64,000 nucleotides of DNA from Ananas comosus (lineage: Eukaryota; Streptophyta; Magnoliopsida; Poales; Bromeliaceae), in contig NC_033627.1 of assembly GCF_001540865.1 (NCBI RefSeq), forward strand, positions 8,865,861 to 8,929,860. Reading direction: 5' to 3'. This document shows positions 22,801 to 33,960 of this stretch, piece by piece. A model generated the notes under the pieces. It was not told the DNA's origin. It did no database searches and saw only the letters and a program-made list of their open reading frames with translations. The position numbers and the translations under genes are program-made. Each line of letters begins with the position of its first letter. Within the stretch, counting starts at the first letter, position 1.

Positions 22801-24644
22801 CAACGGGTGAGTGACGGTGGGTTCCGGTGTCGAATTGGACACTTTCGGGAACCCGGATCGGAACAATTATTCGATGATAATCATTTCGAAGTGAGATAAT
22901 GTTTTTGCTGCCGCCTCACACAAAAATATGTGTTTTGTAGCAGCAGGTGACTCGTAGCTCGAGTCGGTATGTTCCGGGACAGTTCATGGGTCCCGGCGGA
23001 GTCCCAGTGCAATTTTTGGGACTTTCGACGTGTTCGGCAATCGGTTTCGGGAAACCGATTCCCGTAGGGTTATTGGTTGGGTTTGTGAGTTAGTAATTTG
23101 TGTTGTGGGTTGGACGCTAACCCGATGGACCCTTCGTAGGTCCAGTTGTGATTTCCTCCGCAGTTGGAAAGCCAGTACCACATTTGTACAGGTGGGTACT
23201 TCGATCCTAAGTCGGTACAGTGGTGCACACTCGGTGATATCTTCTTACCCTTGTTCTCCTATTGTTACTCTACATGCATATATTATATGTTGAGTCTAGC
23301 ACCTATACCATGTTTTCTTATTGCTCTACTTAGCTGTTTTGCATATCCTGTATCATACTTAGAGTAGAGTGGTTTCGTGATTATTTGTGATATCTGTGAC
23401 CTGGTTGGTTGGTTCTCGTATCTCGTATCTGTGACCTAGTTGGTCGGCTTATTGTATTATTATCGTGACCTACGTGGTCGGTTGGACTATTTCACAACCT
23501 ATACGGTCGGTGTGCCCTGAGGGGCAGGATTGTCGGTTAGTTGCCGACGGTTGGCTATTGAGCATTTAGCATCGATCGCCACTACTCGTACGCATTTCAC
23601 GAACACCAGCGGTCTGATCCATCGCAAGAGGGTGTTCTTTTCCGAAAAAAGTGGTTGGATGTGCCAGCCCGTGAACCCAGCGGTCAGAACTGGGTTATAT
23701 GTAGCCCGTGAGCCCAACGGTCAGAACTGGGTTATACAGGTAGAGTGGCAGTGGCATAGGCCTAAGGTGTTGCGGACCAATATTGCTGTTTCAAATTTGG
23801 TATTTTTGGACTTGTCGTCCGGTTGATGCATACATACAATAGCGGTAGTTGTTCATTTATACATACTGTTCATTTATTATCGTTGTTACTGTATTACTCT
23901 TACCCATACCTTTGTTTAGCCTCCTTGACTGGTGAGTACCTCTCGCCCTCGTCGGCTTACGGTAATTACTGGGAGGGGAGACATATTTACATGTTCTCAC
24001 CCCCCACCCCGATTACAGGTGACATCGCGGGTCCTAATGGGACGATTCGCGAGGAGCGAGTCGAGCAATCGATAGTGCCACCGTCCCGTTGTTGGTTAAT
24101 TCTCTAACCTAGCTTCTTTAAATAAATGACTTAGACAGTTATTTAGTTCAGTTGCTATTACTTTGAATTCATCTGGTTTTATGAATATAATAATGGAATT
24201 GGAATTTCTATGGAATGGAAATGATTTTCTACCCCTCGTGGTAGCGAGTTTTTTTTTAAAAAAGTTTCTGTGTGGGAAACAGTTTAAAAGGTTTTCTTAT
24301 GATTTTCATGACTTAGTATTTTAAAATGAGTTTCCAGGTAGGAAATATTTTAAACTAATAGTTGTGGATTTATGAATAACTCTGGTTATAGATGTGATTG
24401 TGAATGGTGTGTGATTATGTGTATGTGCATATCTGTGGTTGTATCATGTTTGGCAAATCTTGTATCTTGTACTTGTACGACGCCGTGCAAATACAAGGAA
24501 GACTCTGTCTGCGTGAACAGTAGACTCCCTATATTTGTAGCGGATCTGGCATACCCTGGGGGTCAGGTTTTCAAAAAAAAAAAAAATTGGGCACTTCTGC
24601 TTTGTTTTTATACCAAAATGGGACCCCGGGGCGTGATAAACATA

Positions 24645-26009
24645 GGATTGCGATTTCGTGAAAATGTCAGGGCGACTGACATTGAGTTTTAACGCGATGA
24701 GCTAGATTAGCAAAGAGAGTCACAAGTACGTATAGATTTCATAAATTAAATACATGCACATCCATTCTAAAATTTTACATTCATTTTTTTTAATACACTT
24801 ATACAGGTTACATGGATGCCTTATACGGAGGATGTTTTGAACGGTCTTCCTGCATTTTGTCTCGAGGGTTCTACAGTCTGGCGTTTGAGAACTTGTTTGA
24901 TATGCTATCATATTGTCGAGCTACATGTACTTGATCGAGTTCTGCGTCAGTTTGGATTGCTACAGCATATACTGAACCCCGTAGAAGCTATACAGAGGAT
25001 CACCTCGCAGAGTAGATCAGGCGAGGACTGGGCAGCGTTTTATGCTCCATATATTCAGCGTTAAGCAGATTGTTTGGAGCGTATTGCGGAGTAGAGTCCT
25101 TTCGTCGATGCACATCCGATACGAGCCACCTCTGTGTACATGCAGTGGTATTGGGGGATCACAAGGAGATAGATTTTTCGTCCTGTACAGCGGCCTCCAC
25201 TACTTTTCTGCTGTGAGGGAATGTCGAGCGACGATTGGCAAGATTATTTTATTTTATAGTTTATTTTAATATAAGGATATTCATTATATATAATCATGTA
25301 TGGTTATACAGGTGTATGCTATGCGGCATACTGTTAGCAGTATTGGTCATTTGATGGATGATCCTCAGGAGCCCACTAGAATGATGGATGCTCTATCACA
25401 TGTGAGGTGGGATCTCGAGAGTGTGTTAGAGAGCCTTCTGACATTACTCGTGACAGGGTATCCGGATGTTTTTTCTCCGACTTTTGGTGATTACGGTGAT
25501 ATTCCCTCCACCTCGATGCCTGCGTATGATTTTTCATCGACATCCGTCCCAATTCATCCATCTGATGTCCATTCGACTTATGATGTCCCTTCGACATTGA
25601 AAGTGCAGTTTGATATTCCGTCAACATCCATCCCTCCATTTAATATTCCATCTACGTCAGAGGTATCTATTTTGATATTCCATTCATGCCTATCAATCTT
25701 TGTGACGTTCCATCCACGTCGCAAGTTTGTCGCGATGATGTTGTATATCGATATAGGCAACGATGACAGAGTCATATTGAGACGCAGGACGAGATACTAC
25801 CATCAGTTGTTGAGCAGGGGATGGAGCCGATTGTCGACGGCATCGCCATCGAGTATATTGATCAGATGCATGTCATTGAGCCCGTGCAGCCTGAGATGGA
25901 GCATGACATATATATTCGAGGACGGAGTTGAGGACGCGGTCGTGGACGTGGATGTAGACGTGGCAGGGGACAAGGGCGAGAGCATAGGAGGGGAATGGAG
26001 GGGACTTGA
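24645..26009 (+). pseudogene. Plant mobile domain (PMD) protein pseudogene
   Basis: Partial gene of the plant mobile domain family (MAIN/MAIL-like; also carried by some Mutator-like elements). The last part of one exon (24645-24725) ends in a degraded RDELD-type motif. An 81-bp intron with GT...AG ends follows (24726-24806). The next exon (24807-about 25262) reads WMPYTEDVLNGLPAFC, CLICYHIVELHVLDRVLRQF, then YMQWYWGITRR and DWQDYF, with three in-frame stops and no shift. A third exon from 25312 encodes repeated IPSTS-type units, a one-base shift near 25665, and an arginine/glycine-rich tail. The 5' part is cut off by LTR G. It is a pseudogene, either a host gene or transposon cargo. Confidence 0.78.
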
Positions 26010-26277
26010 TTTTTTTTTATTATTTTTGGGATTATTATGTATATTTGATATTTCATATCTTTCTACATTGATTTTTTATAGTATTATCTAAATTTATTCA
26101 TATTGAAATGTGTTGATATTGGTATAGCTCATTTTATATGCTTAAAATGTGGTTGAAGTTGGTATAGATGATTTTATGTATTTATTGCTGTAATTGAAAT
26201 ACTTGAAAACATTGCTATTTTGTATAATGTGAAAATTTTGCAAAGTTGTTGCTATGTGGTTGTTGCATTGCTTAAAT

Positions 26278-26522
26278 GCGGTGAACCATTTACCGTATAT
26301 AAATGCGGTGAATGGTTCACCGCTTTTAAAAGCGGTGAATGGTTCACCGCATATAAGCGGTGACCATTCACCGCATTTATGAGTTTTCTCGACACCCAAC
26401 CGTTGGGAGGAACAACATAAAGGCGGTGAATGGTTCACCGCCTTTATAGGATTTTTAAATCCTTATGAAAGCGGTGAACCATTTACCGCTTTCACTTGAA
26501 AGCGGCAAATGGTTCACCGCTT
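26278..26522. repeat. Array of seven short palindromes, GCGGTGAA...TTCACCGC
   Basis: Seven copies of a unit with 8-bp inverted arms GCGGTGAA/TTCACCGC around a three-base spacer, some with slight changes (TTTACCGC, GCGGCAAA). Both orientations of the asymmetric centre occur, several copies are extended by AAA/TTT, and spacing is irregular. The array begins about 270 bp after the PMD pseudogene. Bases 26523-26763 contain nothing I recognise. Confidence 0.8.
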
Positions 26523-26763
26523 TTATCCTCTCCCGCCAGCTCACTGCCCACATGGCAGTTTTGAACCTATTTTTGTAAATACAAATTTCAGAGGCCTATT
26601 TTTAAAATAAAAGAGTTGGAGGAGACTAGTTGGGTAAAAATCCCAACATAGCATCTGAGAAAAGGTGCTCTCTCACATGCCTTAGCTCCTATTAGAGGAT
26701 AAATTCCTACAATCGGTTCTATTAGCATGTGAAAATTTCTGTTGCATTTTTTGAACTACGATT

Positions 26764-26796
26764 TGTCACGCCCCAACGCGATGCGTAACAGACGCC
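26764..26796 (-). mobile_element. Terminus of an LTR (family E), interrupted
   Basis: TGTCACGCCCCAACG followed by ACAGACGCCGC resembles the ends of LTRs C and F. Only 33 bp are seen before the solo LTR at 26802. The rest of this LTR may be within 29333-30973, but no second terminus was found. Confidence 0.45.
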
Positions 26797-26801
26797 GCAT
26801 A

Positions 26802-29327
26802 TGGCACGCCCCGGGACCCAGCTGAAGCCCGTCCGGTGCGTGTCTAGACCCGCCATATGCCAACCACATATAAGGCGTCTACAACAAGCGGTATTTAAAG
26901 CAATAATGAACAATATTTAGAGATATCAGAGTATGATTTTAACTAAATTCTAGAAAGAAGTGGATAGATAAAACTAAACAACTAGCATAAACCATAAGAG
27001 ATACAACAAGTGCTAAATATTCAAAAATGGTAGCCTCTACACATAGGTACAACACTCTCATCCTCTCCAAAATAAAACGAAAGAGAGCTAAGCCACCTAA
27101 AGCGAAATCCTCGCTATGTAGCCCGAAGCGACACCCTTGCCGCGGTCCCGAGCCTCTCCCGGCATGGAAGGCTCTGAAATAAAACAACAAAACAGAGGGC
27201 ATGAGAACAATTAATCAATAGTTCCCAGTGGGCAAACCGCTGACCGCAGCGAAATACTCCACTAGGCTAGAGAGGCGAAAGAACAATAGTATACAACAAG
27301 TATTGAAATGCAACGATTAACTTGGCTAAGTTACTATGCCTCGTGTTTAGCATGATATTTAAGCATGAAAAGTTACTAATCTATCATGATCGAGTATATC
27401 CAAGAAGTATACTATTATGCTCTAAATATAACCATCATGAATATAAATATGCACCAAACATGGTTCACTAATATACCACTATGTCTAATTATTGTAATAA
27501 TATGCCCAACCAATACCTACTATCAAGTAGTAAAAGTCATTTAGTTGTTTCGAGGTCAATTTCCATTTCCAATATAGGACCTACACAAGTGTAGTCCAGC
27601 TTGTGCCGCCTAATGGCCCCGGGTAGTCCAGCATTTCTCTAGGAATGTGACTGTCCAACGGTGACCCAGTAGGCCCTCAATCCCGCACGGGCGAGCATAT
27701 GTCGCGTAGGCCAACTCCGGAGTGCCGGCTTGTAGGGATCGACCCTTACAAGCATGTGCGAATAAGCACAAATGGCAAGCAAACGAAATCATCATCTCAA
27801 GTACTCGGTCATCATGTCTCTAACATGGTATAATACTAGCAACCTCAAAGGTCTAGTTCTATGTCACAATGTAATGATTCAATCATTTACTAATCTAATG
27901 CCACTTTATGACATTATAGTTTGCCAAGCCCAAACATATTCCAAGCTCAATATCCTTTTATGACATTGTAGCTTGCTAAGTCCATACATACTCCAAGTTC
28001 AATACCACTTTATGACATAGGGTTTCTACTGTATTTAGCATATGTCCATTGTTCATAAGCAAGTAATTGCATGTCATTTATCTACATATAGCATAATTCC
28101 AACAGACCATGAGAATACCATATACTAGCATGAGTACTATGCACCTATTTCTCTACTACATAGAGATAAAATCTCATGATACATAACGTATGCCTTTTAA
28201 GTACTCTAAAATTCATTTATGCTCTATCTAGCATGAATATGCATGAATATTTATTTTACAATAAGGAATAAAGCATGGGGGGGGTTCACCCATTTCGGTA
28301 AGGTCAAACCCATCAAGAGCTCCTTGTAACCTTTTTGTTTGCGTGAACGAAGGTGCCCACAAGTCTCCTAACTCCCTAAAGAAAATTCTAAGAGGGTTAG
28401 ACGAAACGAACGAACACCCAAAGTGTTCATCTTTAACCAACCCAAGAAAAGAGTCGAAACTCACCTAAATGTAGGAAAAACCCTCTCAAATCCCAAATGG
28501 AAGCTAGAGCCCTTCTAATCCAACTTAAATGAAGGTTCTAAACCAATCAATTGAACTCCAAAAGCCCCAAATCAAAAATTTCCAAATAAACCCTAGTTTT
28601 TCCATTTCTAGGGTTTCATCTCAAAATCCACAAAAAACTTGATCTAAAGAGAAGATCTAAGGTACTAACCTCTTCACAAGCTCCAAACCAAGCTTGAATG
28701 GTGCTGAGGTCGAAGATCCTTCTTCTAACAAGCTCCAAACACCAATCCCAAGCTTCTCCAATTGTGGAAAACCAACATGAAGCAAAAAAAAGCAAAGAGA
28801 GGAAATCAAATCAAGCAAAAAGGGAAGAAAAACTAAGGAAAAATACAGAGGAGCTCACCTCTCCCTCCTCTGGTCGAAGCACAAAAGCCCCTGTCTAAGG
28901 GGTGAGGGTGCATATAAGGTATTGTGACAATAACAAAAAGAACCCTAAAACTGCCAAACTGCAGTCTGCACTGCATGCCGGTACATGGAAAAGAGTACCG
29001 GTACCAAGCCACAGTGTGCGCAAATTCGAGCCTCGGGTTGGCAAGAAAATACACAGGGTACCGGTACCAACTTGATGTAGTACCGGTACCAGCTCCAGTT
29101 CCGGTACCAATTCAATGCAGTACCGGTAGTCAGCCTTGCAGAGGCAAACTCGAGAGCAGCCCAATTTCCTGCACTTTAGAGGTTTGGTGCTAAGTTTTCA
29201 CCCTCGCTCCTCGGGATGCGAGTCATAGGTCGGAACACCATCTACGACCCTCCAGAATACTTGAAAAAACTCAGAACACGGATCAAACACTCGAACCTTG
29301 CAATTTGCTAAAGTTCAGTGTGTTATA
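26802..29327 (-). mobile_element. Solo LTR, family A, 2526 bp
   Basis: Reads TGGCACGCCCCGGG to GTGTTATA on the plus strand, with GCATA duplications at 26797-26801 and 29328-29332. Both termini have drifted (TGG for TGT, TATA for TACA), which suggests age. GTACCGGTAC palindromes lie at 28976-29130. A donor-like GTGAGT (sense) is near 28462, the ACTCCGGAGT block near 27715, and acceptor-like TTTATTTCAG|AGCC near 27175. The hairpin near 27196-27225 is weakened by mutation. Confidence 0.92.
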
Positions 29328-29332
29328 GCATA

Positions 29333-30973
29333 TTTGCTAAACTAGTAAATATGTAAGGCTATAGAATCAGATAGAAACTAGCAAAAAGATGATTAACAAT
29401 TTTTCACTAAATTCAAATAATCAAAAAACGAGGCTAAGAAATTGAATTTCAATTAGAATCAAACTTAATTCTAACATCTTTAAACTAAAACTTACTACAA
29501 AACACAAGAGAAATTCGGTTCGCAGAATACCATAAGTAACAAAAACGGATATGAAGAAATAACGAAACAAAAATAGATAGCAAACGATCATCTACGTAGT
29601 CCAAAGATTCACATTCGAAAATACTAGATATAGAAACAAAAGAGACTAAAATCAAACACTAACTATTTAACATTCACTTGGTCTCAGCCCCGCCTGACAA
29701 ATTAGTCTTGGTATCTGGGTAAGCAACCATACACCACATTAGTCGGATGAAGCATACAATACAAATAAATAAATGAATACAAAGAATTAATTCAAGCGAC
29801 TAGTTTTTAATTTGCAAAATTTCATAAAACAAGAATTATCAAAACTTAAAAAGAAGATCATATTGAAACTGTAAATTTACAAAGCATTTCTCTTTCAGCA
29901 AATAAACGAAATAAATATTAAGTCTCCGGCAACTAACTATATTGTGTGATCTATTGGCGAGATCCAGAGGCACCCGAAGGCGCAAACAAAACAGAGGCGC
30001 GGATAGGCGCAGGCACCCGAAGGCGCAAACAGAAAAGAGGCGCGGATAAGCGCAGGCACCCAAAGGCGCAATACAAAAACGAAGCTAGCTTGTATAACAG
30101 AATACATGTCGACATGGCCAACATTTCATAGCAGAATACCAAGAGACATCATAATTCAAAATTTATCCAGTCACTAATTTACAGAACAAATTATTAAATT
30201 TCAAAAATTCTTTTTGCTAAAAAATTTGTTAATCACAATTGAAGCTCAATTTACAGAAATATTTAATAATATGTTTAACCCTTAATTTTAAAATCTACAA
30301 AATAAGACTTTCACACAATCAAAATATTTTTCTAAATTATTTTACGAAAAACTAACGGGTATCTGATCGCTTACCTTAAAGTAGTTTCGTAGCTAAAAAA
30401 ACTAACTGGTCGACAATCGCACAAAAAATCAATAATCGGAATAGAGAAATAAAATTCTCTATTAGCTACTGAAAATAAAATTACAAAGAGGACATATATA
30501 TAGAAGACAAGCAAATACAAAAATTTAAATTCGAAAAAGCTCATATAGGTTGACAAGATTGATTACAATTGCATACAAATAGATCAGGATGGAGCACGAA
30601 AGAGATTTAGAATAATGAACTCTAAGAAGCTAAATTAACAATCAAGAGAATGAAGAGTTTCGAAGATTAAACTATTCAATAAACACGATAATATGAATGA
30701 AGTTTTAAATAATAAATGAAAGATCTAATGCTCGAAAAAGAGGGTTTTCAGATGTTGAAACATTAATTGATAATTTACAACTAGATAGGATCGAAATTAG
30801 AAACAAAAACAAAGTTTGCCCCCTCTAAGGCATTTTGTCGAACAGGTAACAAGCATTCCAAAATATGTAGAATATGTGAAGTTTACGTAACTAGATCATA
30901 TAGAAAATACAAGACATGAAATTAAACGGTTCAAACGATAAAAATTAGATACAAGCAAATTAGATTTTGAAGG
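29333..30973. other. AT-rich sequence, unassigned, possible LTR E body
   Basis: No protein family is visible. It contains a 43-bp tandem repeat (29968-30080) and a minus-strand TATATATA at 30494-30501 that could be a promoter of LTR E. It ends where LTR D starts. The assignment to LTR E is inference only. Confidence 0.35.
29968..30080. repeat. 43-bp tandem repeat, about 2.6 copies
   Basis: Units start at 29968, 30011 and 30054 with AGGCACCCGAAGGCGC or a close variant and contain GAGGCGCGGAT. Copies differ at a few positions; the third is partial. It is GC-rich within AT-rich surroundings. Confidence 0.8.
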
Positions 30974-32900
30974 TGTAGTATTCCTTATGTTTGGCTGCCA
31001 GTGAGATTTCAGCATCTGAGATTTGTCGACACATCTAGAGAGTGTCAGGACAAGTCGGAATCGTTTTGGCGTGAAATGGACGCAAAACGGACTCAACGCG
31101 AGGCGAGAGTGGAGTTCTGACTCTAAAATTCGCAAAGTGCAGGATTTCAGTATTGAGTACCGGTACTATTTAGGGGAGTACCGGTACCCCAGTGTATGGT
31201 CAGAACTGATGCTCTCGGGTTGTGCCAATTTGATGCTGAGTACCGGTACGGCATCGGGCTGGTACCGGTACCCTGTGTGGGAGCTTACGGGCTGAGAGGC
31301 CGAGTACCGGTAACCAAATCGGGTACCAGTACTCCAGCTGGTTTGTTGAGTTGGTAGGGGGTAGTAGTGTCTTTTTGGTTGGTGGTTATCCACACCACCT
31401 ACTCCCCCTTATATCTATCCACCTGAGAGAGGATAATTATTACATTTCCTCTCTCTTTAGATTTTGATCTTAAGCTTGGTGGAGGTCGTGGCTTGAGCTC
31501 GGAAGTCGTCGCCATTGCACTGGAGGGTCGTTCGTGCACGTGGGCATCACGGTTGCATCGTTGGGAGGCCGGGTGAGCGTGGTTTTCCTCCTGTCGACTT
31601 CTCGCCGTGGTTAGACGGGTTTTTCGAGGTGGGTTGAAGTATACCGAAAGCGTCGGAATTCCTTCTAAGTTTTATCAACGTCAACATGTGTTTCTTGGTT
31701 CATTGGTTTATCCCGCTAGTACTCGAATTCATGGAAATTATAGGTTATGCTATAAAATCTGAATATGGAGTTAAGCTAGTTACTTTGTTTATGCATGTTG
31801 GACCTGGAATTGACTTAGGAGAAAACTATAGATACTACACTGTCATTTTCTGAAAATTACCAGATTTAGTTTTAGAAGCTGTGGTTTATTTGTATCGCCA
31901 TTGTTCGTACGCGGTAGATACCCAGATTAGTGTAGGGTGAGTTTACACTTGTGCTCAGATGCCGAGCTGTGTAGACTGTTCAGGATTGTTGGGTGCTGTC
32001 GCAGTTGACAGTGGACCCAGATTTCTGTATTTGCATCAGATTGTGCCGGGGGCACGTGAGCTTTGGTTGTTAGACCAGCTAAACCCTTTTTCTTTGATTG
32101 TAGCCTGCAAGAGCCTGATGATCTCGACAGAGATACGCTTGCATACTCGGTTGGGTAGCGTCCACGAGTGCCACTCTGGAGTCAGGCTTTATGCGTTCGC
32201 GTTGATGTCGTAGTGTTCGAGTTGGACTTACTCTCCACCAACAACCTAGCGTGGTGATGGTTGGTGTAGCTTTGACATGCGGGACGGGTGCGTTTATAGT
32301 CCCTAGTGAGATTAGGTCAGAGATTGCATCTTGCTTATATCTACAGATAGCTAGTGTTGGTTAGCGATAGTATAGTGGCATATAGCTGTAGAATGTTACC
32401 AGCTTCCTATACTATCCTTGAGGATAATTTTTGTACACCTTAGTGGGGGAGCCGTTGAGATCGATAGTAGTATCCACTAAGGACTACTCCTTTTTGTAGT
32501 AGTTCTCACACCCAGTTGTGGAACCATTTTTACAGAGCCTTTATCTGCGGCTGCTATTGTAACAGATTTTGATCGTGAAAAGGGAGTCGCAAGTTAGATC
32601 CCTTCCAGCTTTGCTGCAGTACTAGAGAAGTACCTTCCACAGGTAGTTTTGGGGCTTTTTGTACATATGGACTTGTTGTCTGGGTACTCGCTGGAGCGAG
32701 TGGTGTAGCAGACATTTTGTATGTACTGGAACCTCTCGAGATTTTTATATATGCTATTTTCAGTTTAGCAACTCTTACCTTGTGGTTGTAGCTTGTTTTC
32801 GTTTACAAGGACAACTATCGCTTCGTATACAGGAAAAATTTCTATGTATACGGCGGGTCTGTTGGCGTGCCCGAAAAAACGTGTAATCCGGGGTGTGACA
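30974..32900 (+). repeat. 5' LTR of element D (gypsy), 1927 bp
   Basis: The end GGGGTGTGACA at 32900 is secure because a primer binding site follows. The start TGTAGTATTCC at 30974 is inferred from layout. Five GTACCGGTAC-type palindromes lie at about 31157-31330. A GTGAGC donor-like site is near 31570, a diverged GTCGC/ACTCTGGAGT-type block near 32170, a hairpin-like GGACTACTCC...AGTAGTTCTCAC near 32480, and acceptor-like TTTTTACAG|AGCC near 32533. The target duplication cannot be checked because the right end of D is not in view. Confidence 0.7.
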
Positions 32901-32908
32901 GATTAAGT

Positions 32909-32920
32909 TGGTATCAGAGC
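32909..32920 (+). other. Primer binding site of element D
   Basis: TGGTATCAGAGC, the initiator tRNA-Met complement, lies 8 bases after the LTR end. Confidence 0.88.
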
Positions 32921-33189
32921 TTAGTATTAGATCGTTGGGACCTAGGAAACCTTAAATTTGGCAAACTTTAGAAAGGCAAGACGTGAGGGCGTGATTTATC
33001 GCCAAAGTCAACGATTGAATGGTTTTAACTCCTTCTAGAGTGGAGTGAGTGACTAAAGGAGTGTCTGTTTCGGCCAAGAAAATTATGTCGGCTGCAGACG
33101 ACATAATTTTAAGGAGAAACAGGGGCAGCCTTCTAGACTTTCACTTGATTGGGTCGAGTGTTGATTGGGTGCTTTGTATCTGACTTTTG

Positions 33190-33960
33190 TTTTGGTTTCA
33201 GGTGACCATGAGACCTTATCGACGCCGAGGTCGACCGTTGACACGGGGTCCACGGGGACCACGCCGCCGGGGATGCCAGAGCAGGTGGGACCGACTGCAC
33301 CGGCAGATTTGAGAGAGCAGGTGGCTGCCTTGACTGAGGTGATCACGCAGCAGGGTGTGCTTTTGCAGAGGATGTGTGAGACTGTCGTTCAGCGGTCGGG
33401 TGTTGATTCAAGAGTATCCGTGCAACAGGCACCCTGGGTGGAGCGAGAAGTTATAGCAGCCCAGGAGCGAGCAACAGTACCGGGGCAGAGGCAGGATAGG
33501 AAGCGCCCAATTTTCGATGATGGAGGGCAATCGAGCAGCAGGCTTCCGCCGAGGCCTTCATGATCACGCTTTCAAGGTCGTCAAGGCCTTCAGGATCACG
33601 CTTTCAAGGTCGTGGGTCTTCAAGGCGTCAGCGTTCTGGAGGACCTCGTTAGTAGAGGCAGTTGCAGGGGACTCGACAGTGTGTGATTTGTGGGGGACCG
33701 CACTGGCCCCGGTCTTGTGCATAGAAGGAGGGCCGGTGTTATAGATGTGGACAGCCAGGGCATCTACAGGCAGCTTGTCCTGAAGCGGCATCGCCAGCAC
33801 CTTTGATAGCGCCGACCCCACCGATACCACAGCAAACTTTTGGAGCATCGTCGAGCTATAGTCCAGCGAATACAGTTGCAATGCCGCCGCAGAGGGAGCA
33901 GCGACAGCAGTATCAAGTGGCAGCGTATCTGAGGCTCATATTGAGGATGCCACGACTGCA
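33190..33960 (+). pseudogene. gag of element D, capsid deleted
   Basis: The N-terminal coiled-coil-like segment is open (LREQVAALTEVITQQGVLLQRM) and leads directly into VEREVIAAQERATVPGQRQDRKRP, which normally lies after the capsid. About 200 codons of capsid found in the sister gags (DGEAYRWW, YFP, EFS blocks) are missing at about 33432. The nucleocapsid knuckle CYRCGQPGHLQAAC is readable at about 33735-33775 in another frame, after QCVICGGPHW. An ATG at 33208 is in a different frame, so the N-terminus is shifted too. It could not form particles by itself. Confidence 0.82.

Larger units (their letters stand above)
5974..24638 (+). mobile_element. Very long solo LTR, gypsy-type family G, interrupted
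   Basis: Starts TGTAATATCC and ends GGGGCGTGATA, flanked by perfect AACAT duplications (5969-5973, 24639-24643). A 15.1 kb family A element (6669-21811) sits inside; without it the LTR is about 3.5 kb. The right terminus is TA where CA is expected, consistent with a C-to-T change. A TATA box and a GC-rich leader follow the left end. Bases 22150-24638 are LTR body: degenerate GTGACC...GGTCGGTT repeats at about 23395-23510 and a two-copy repeat of about 33 bp at 23671-23735. No internal region adjoins it, so it is solo. Confidence 0.85.

Noticed and set aside
32909..32920. tRNA gene suggested by GGTATCAGAGC
   Set aside because: Only the 12-base complement to a tRNA 3' end is present, directly after an LTR. 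It is a primer binding site; no cloverleaf follows.
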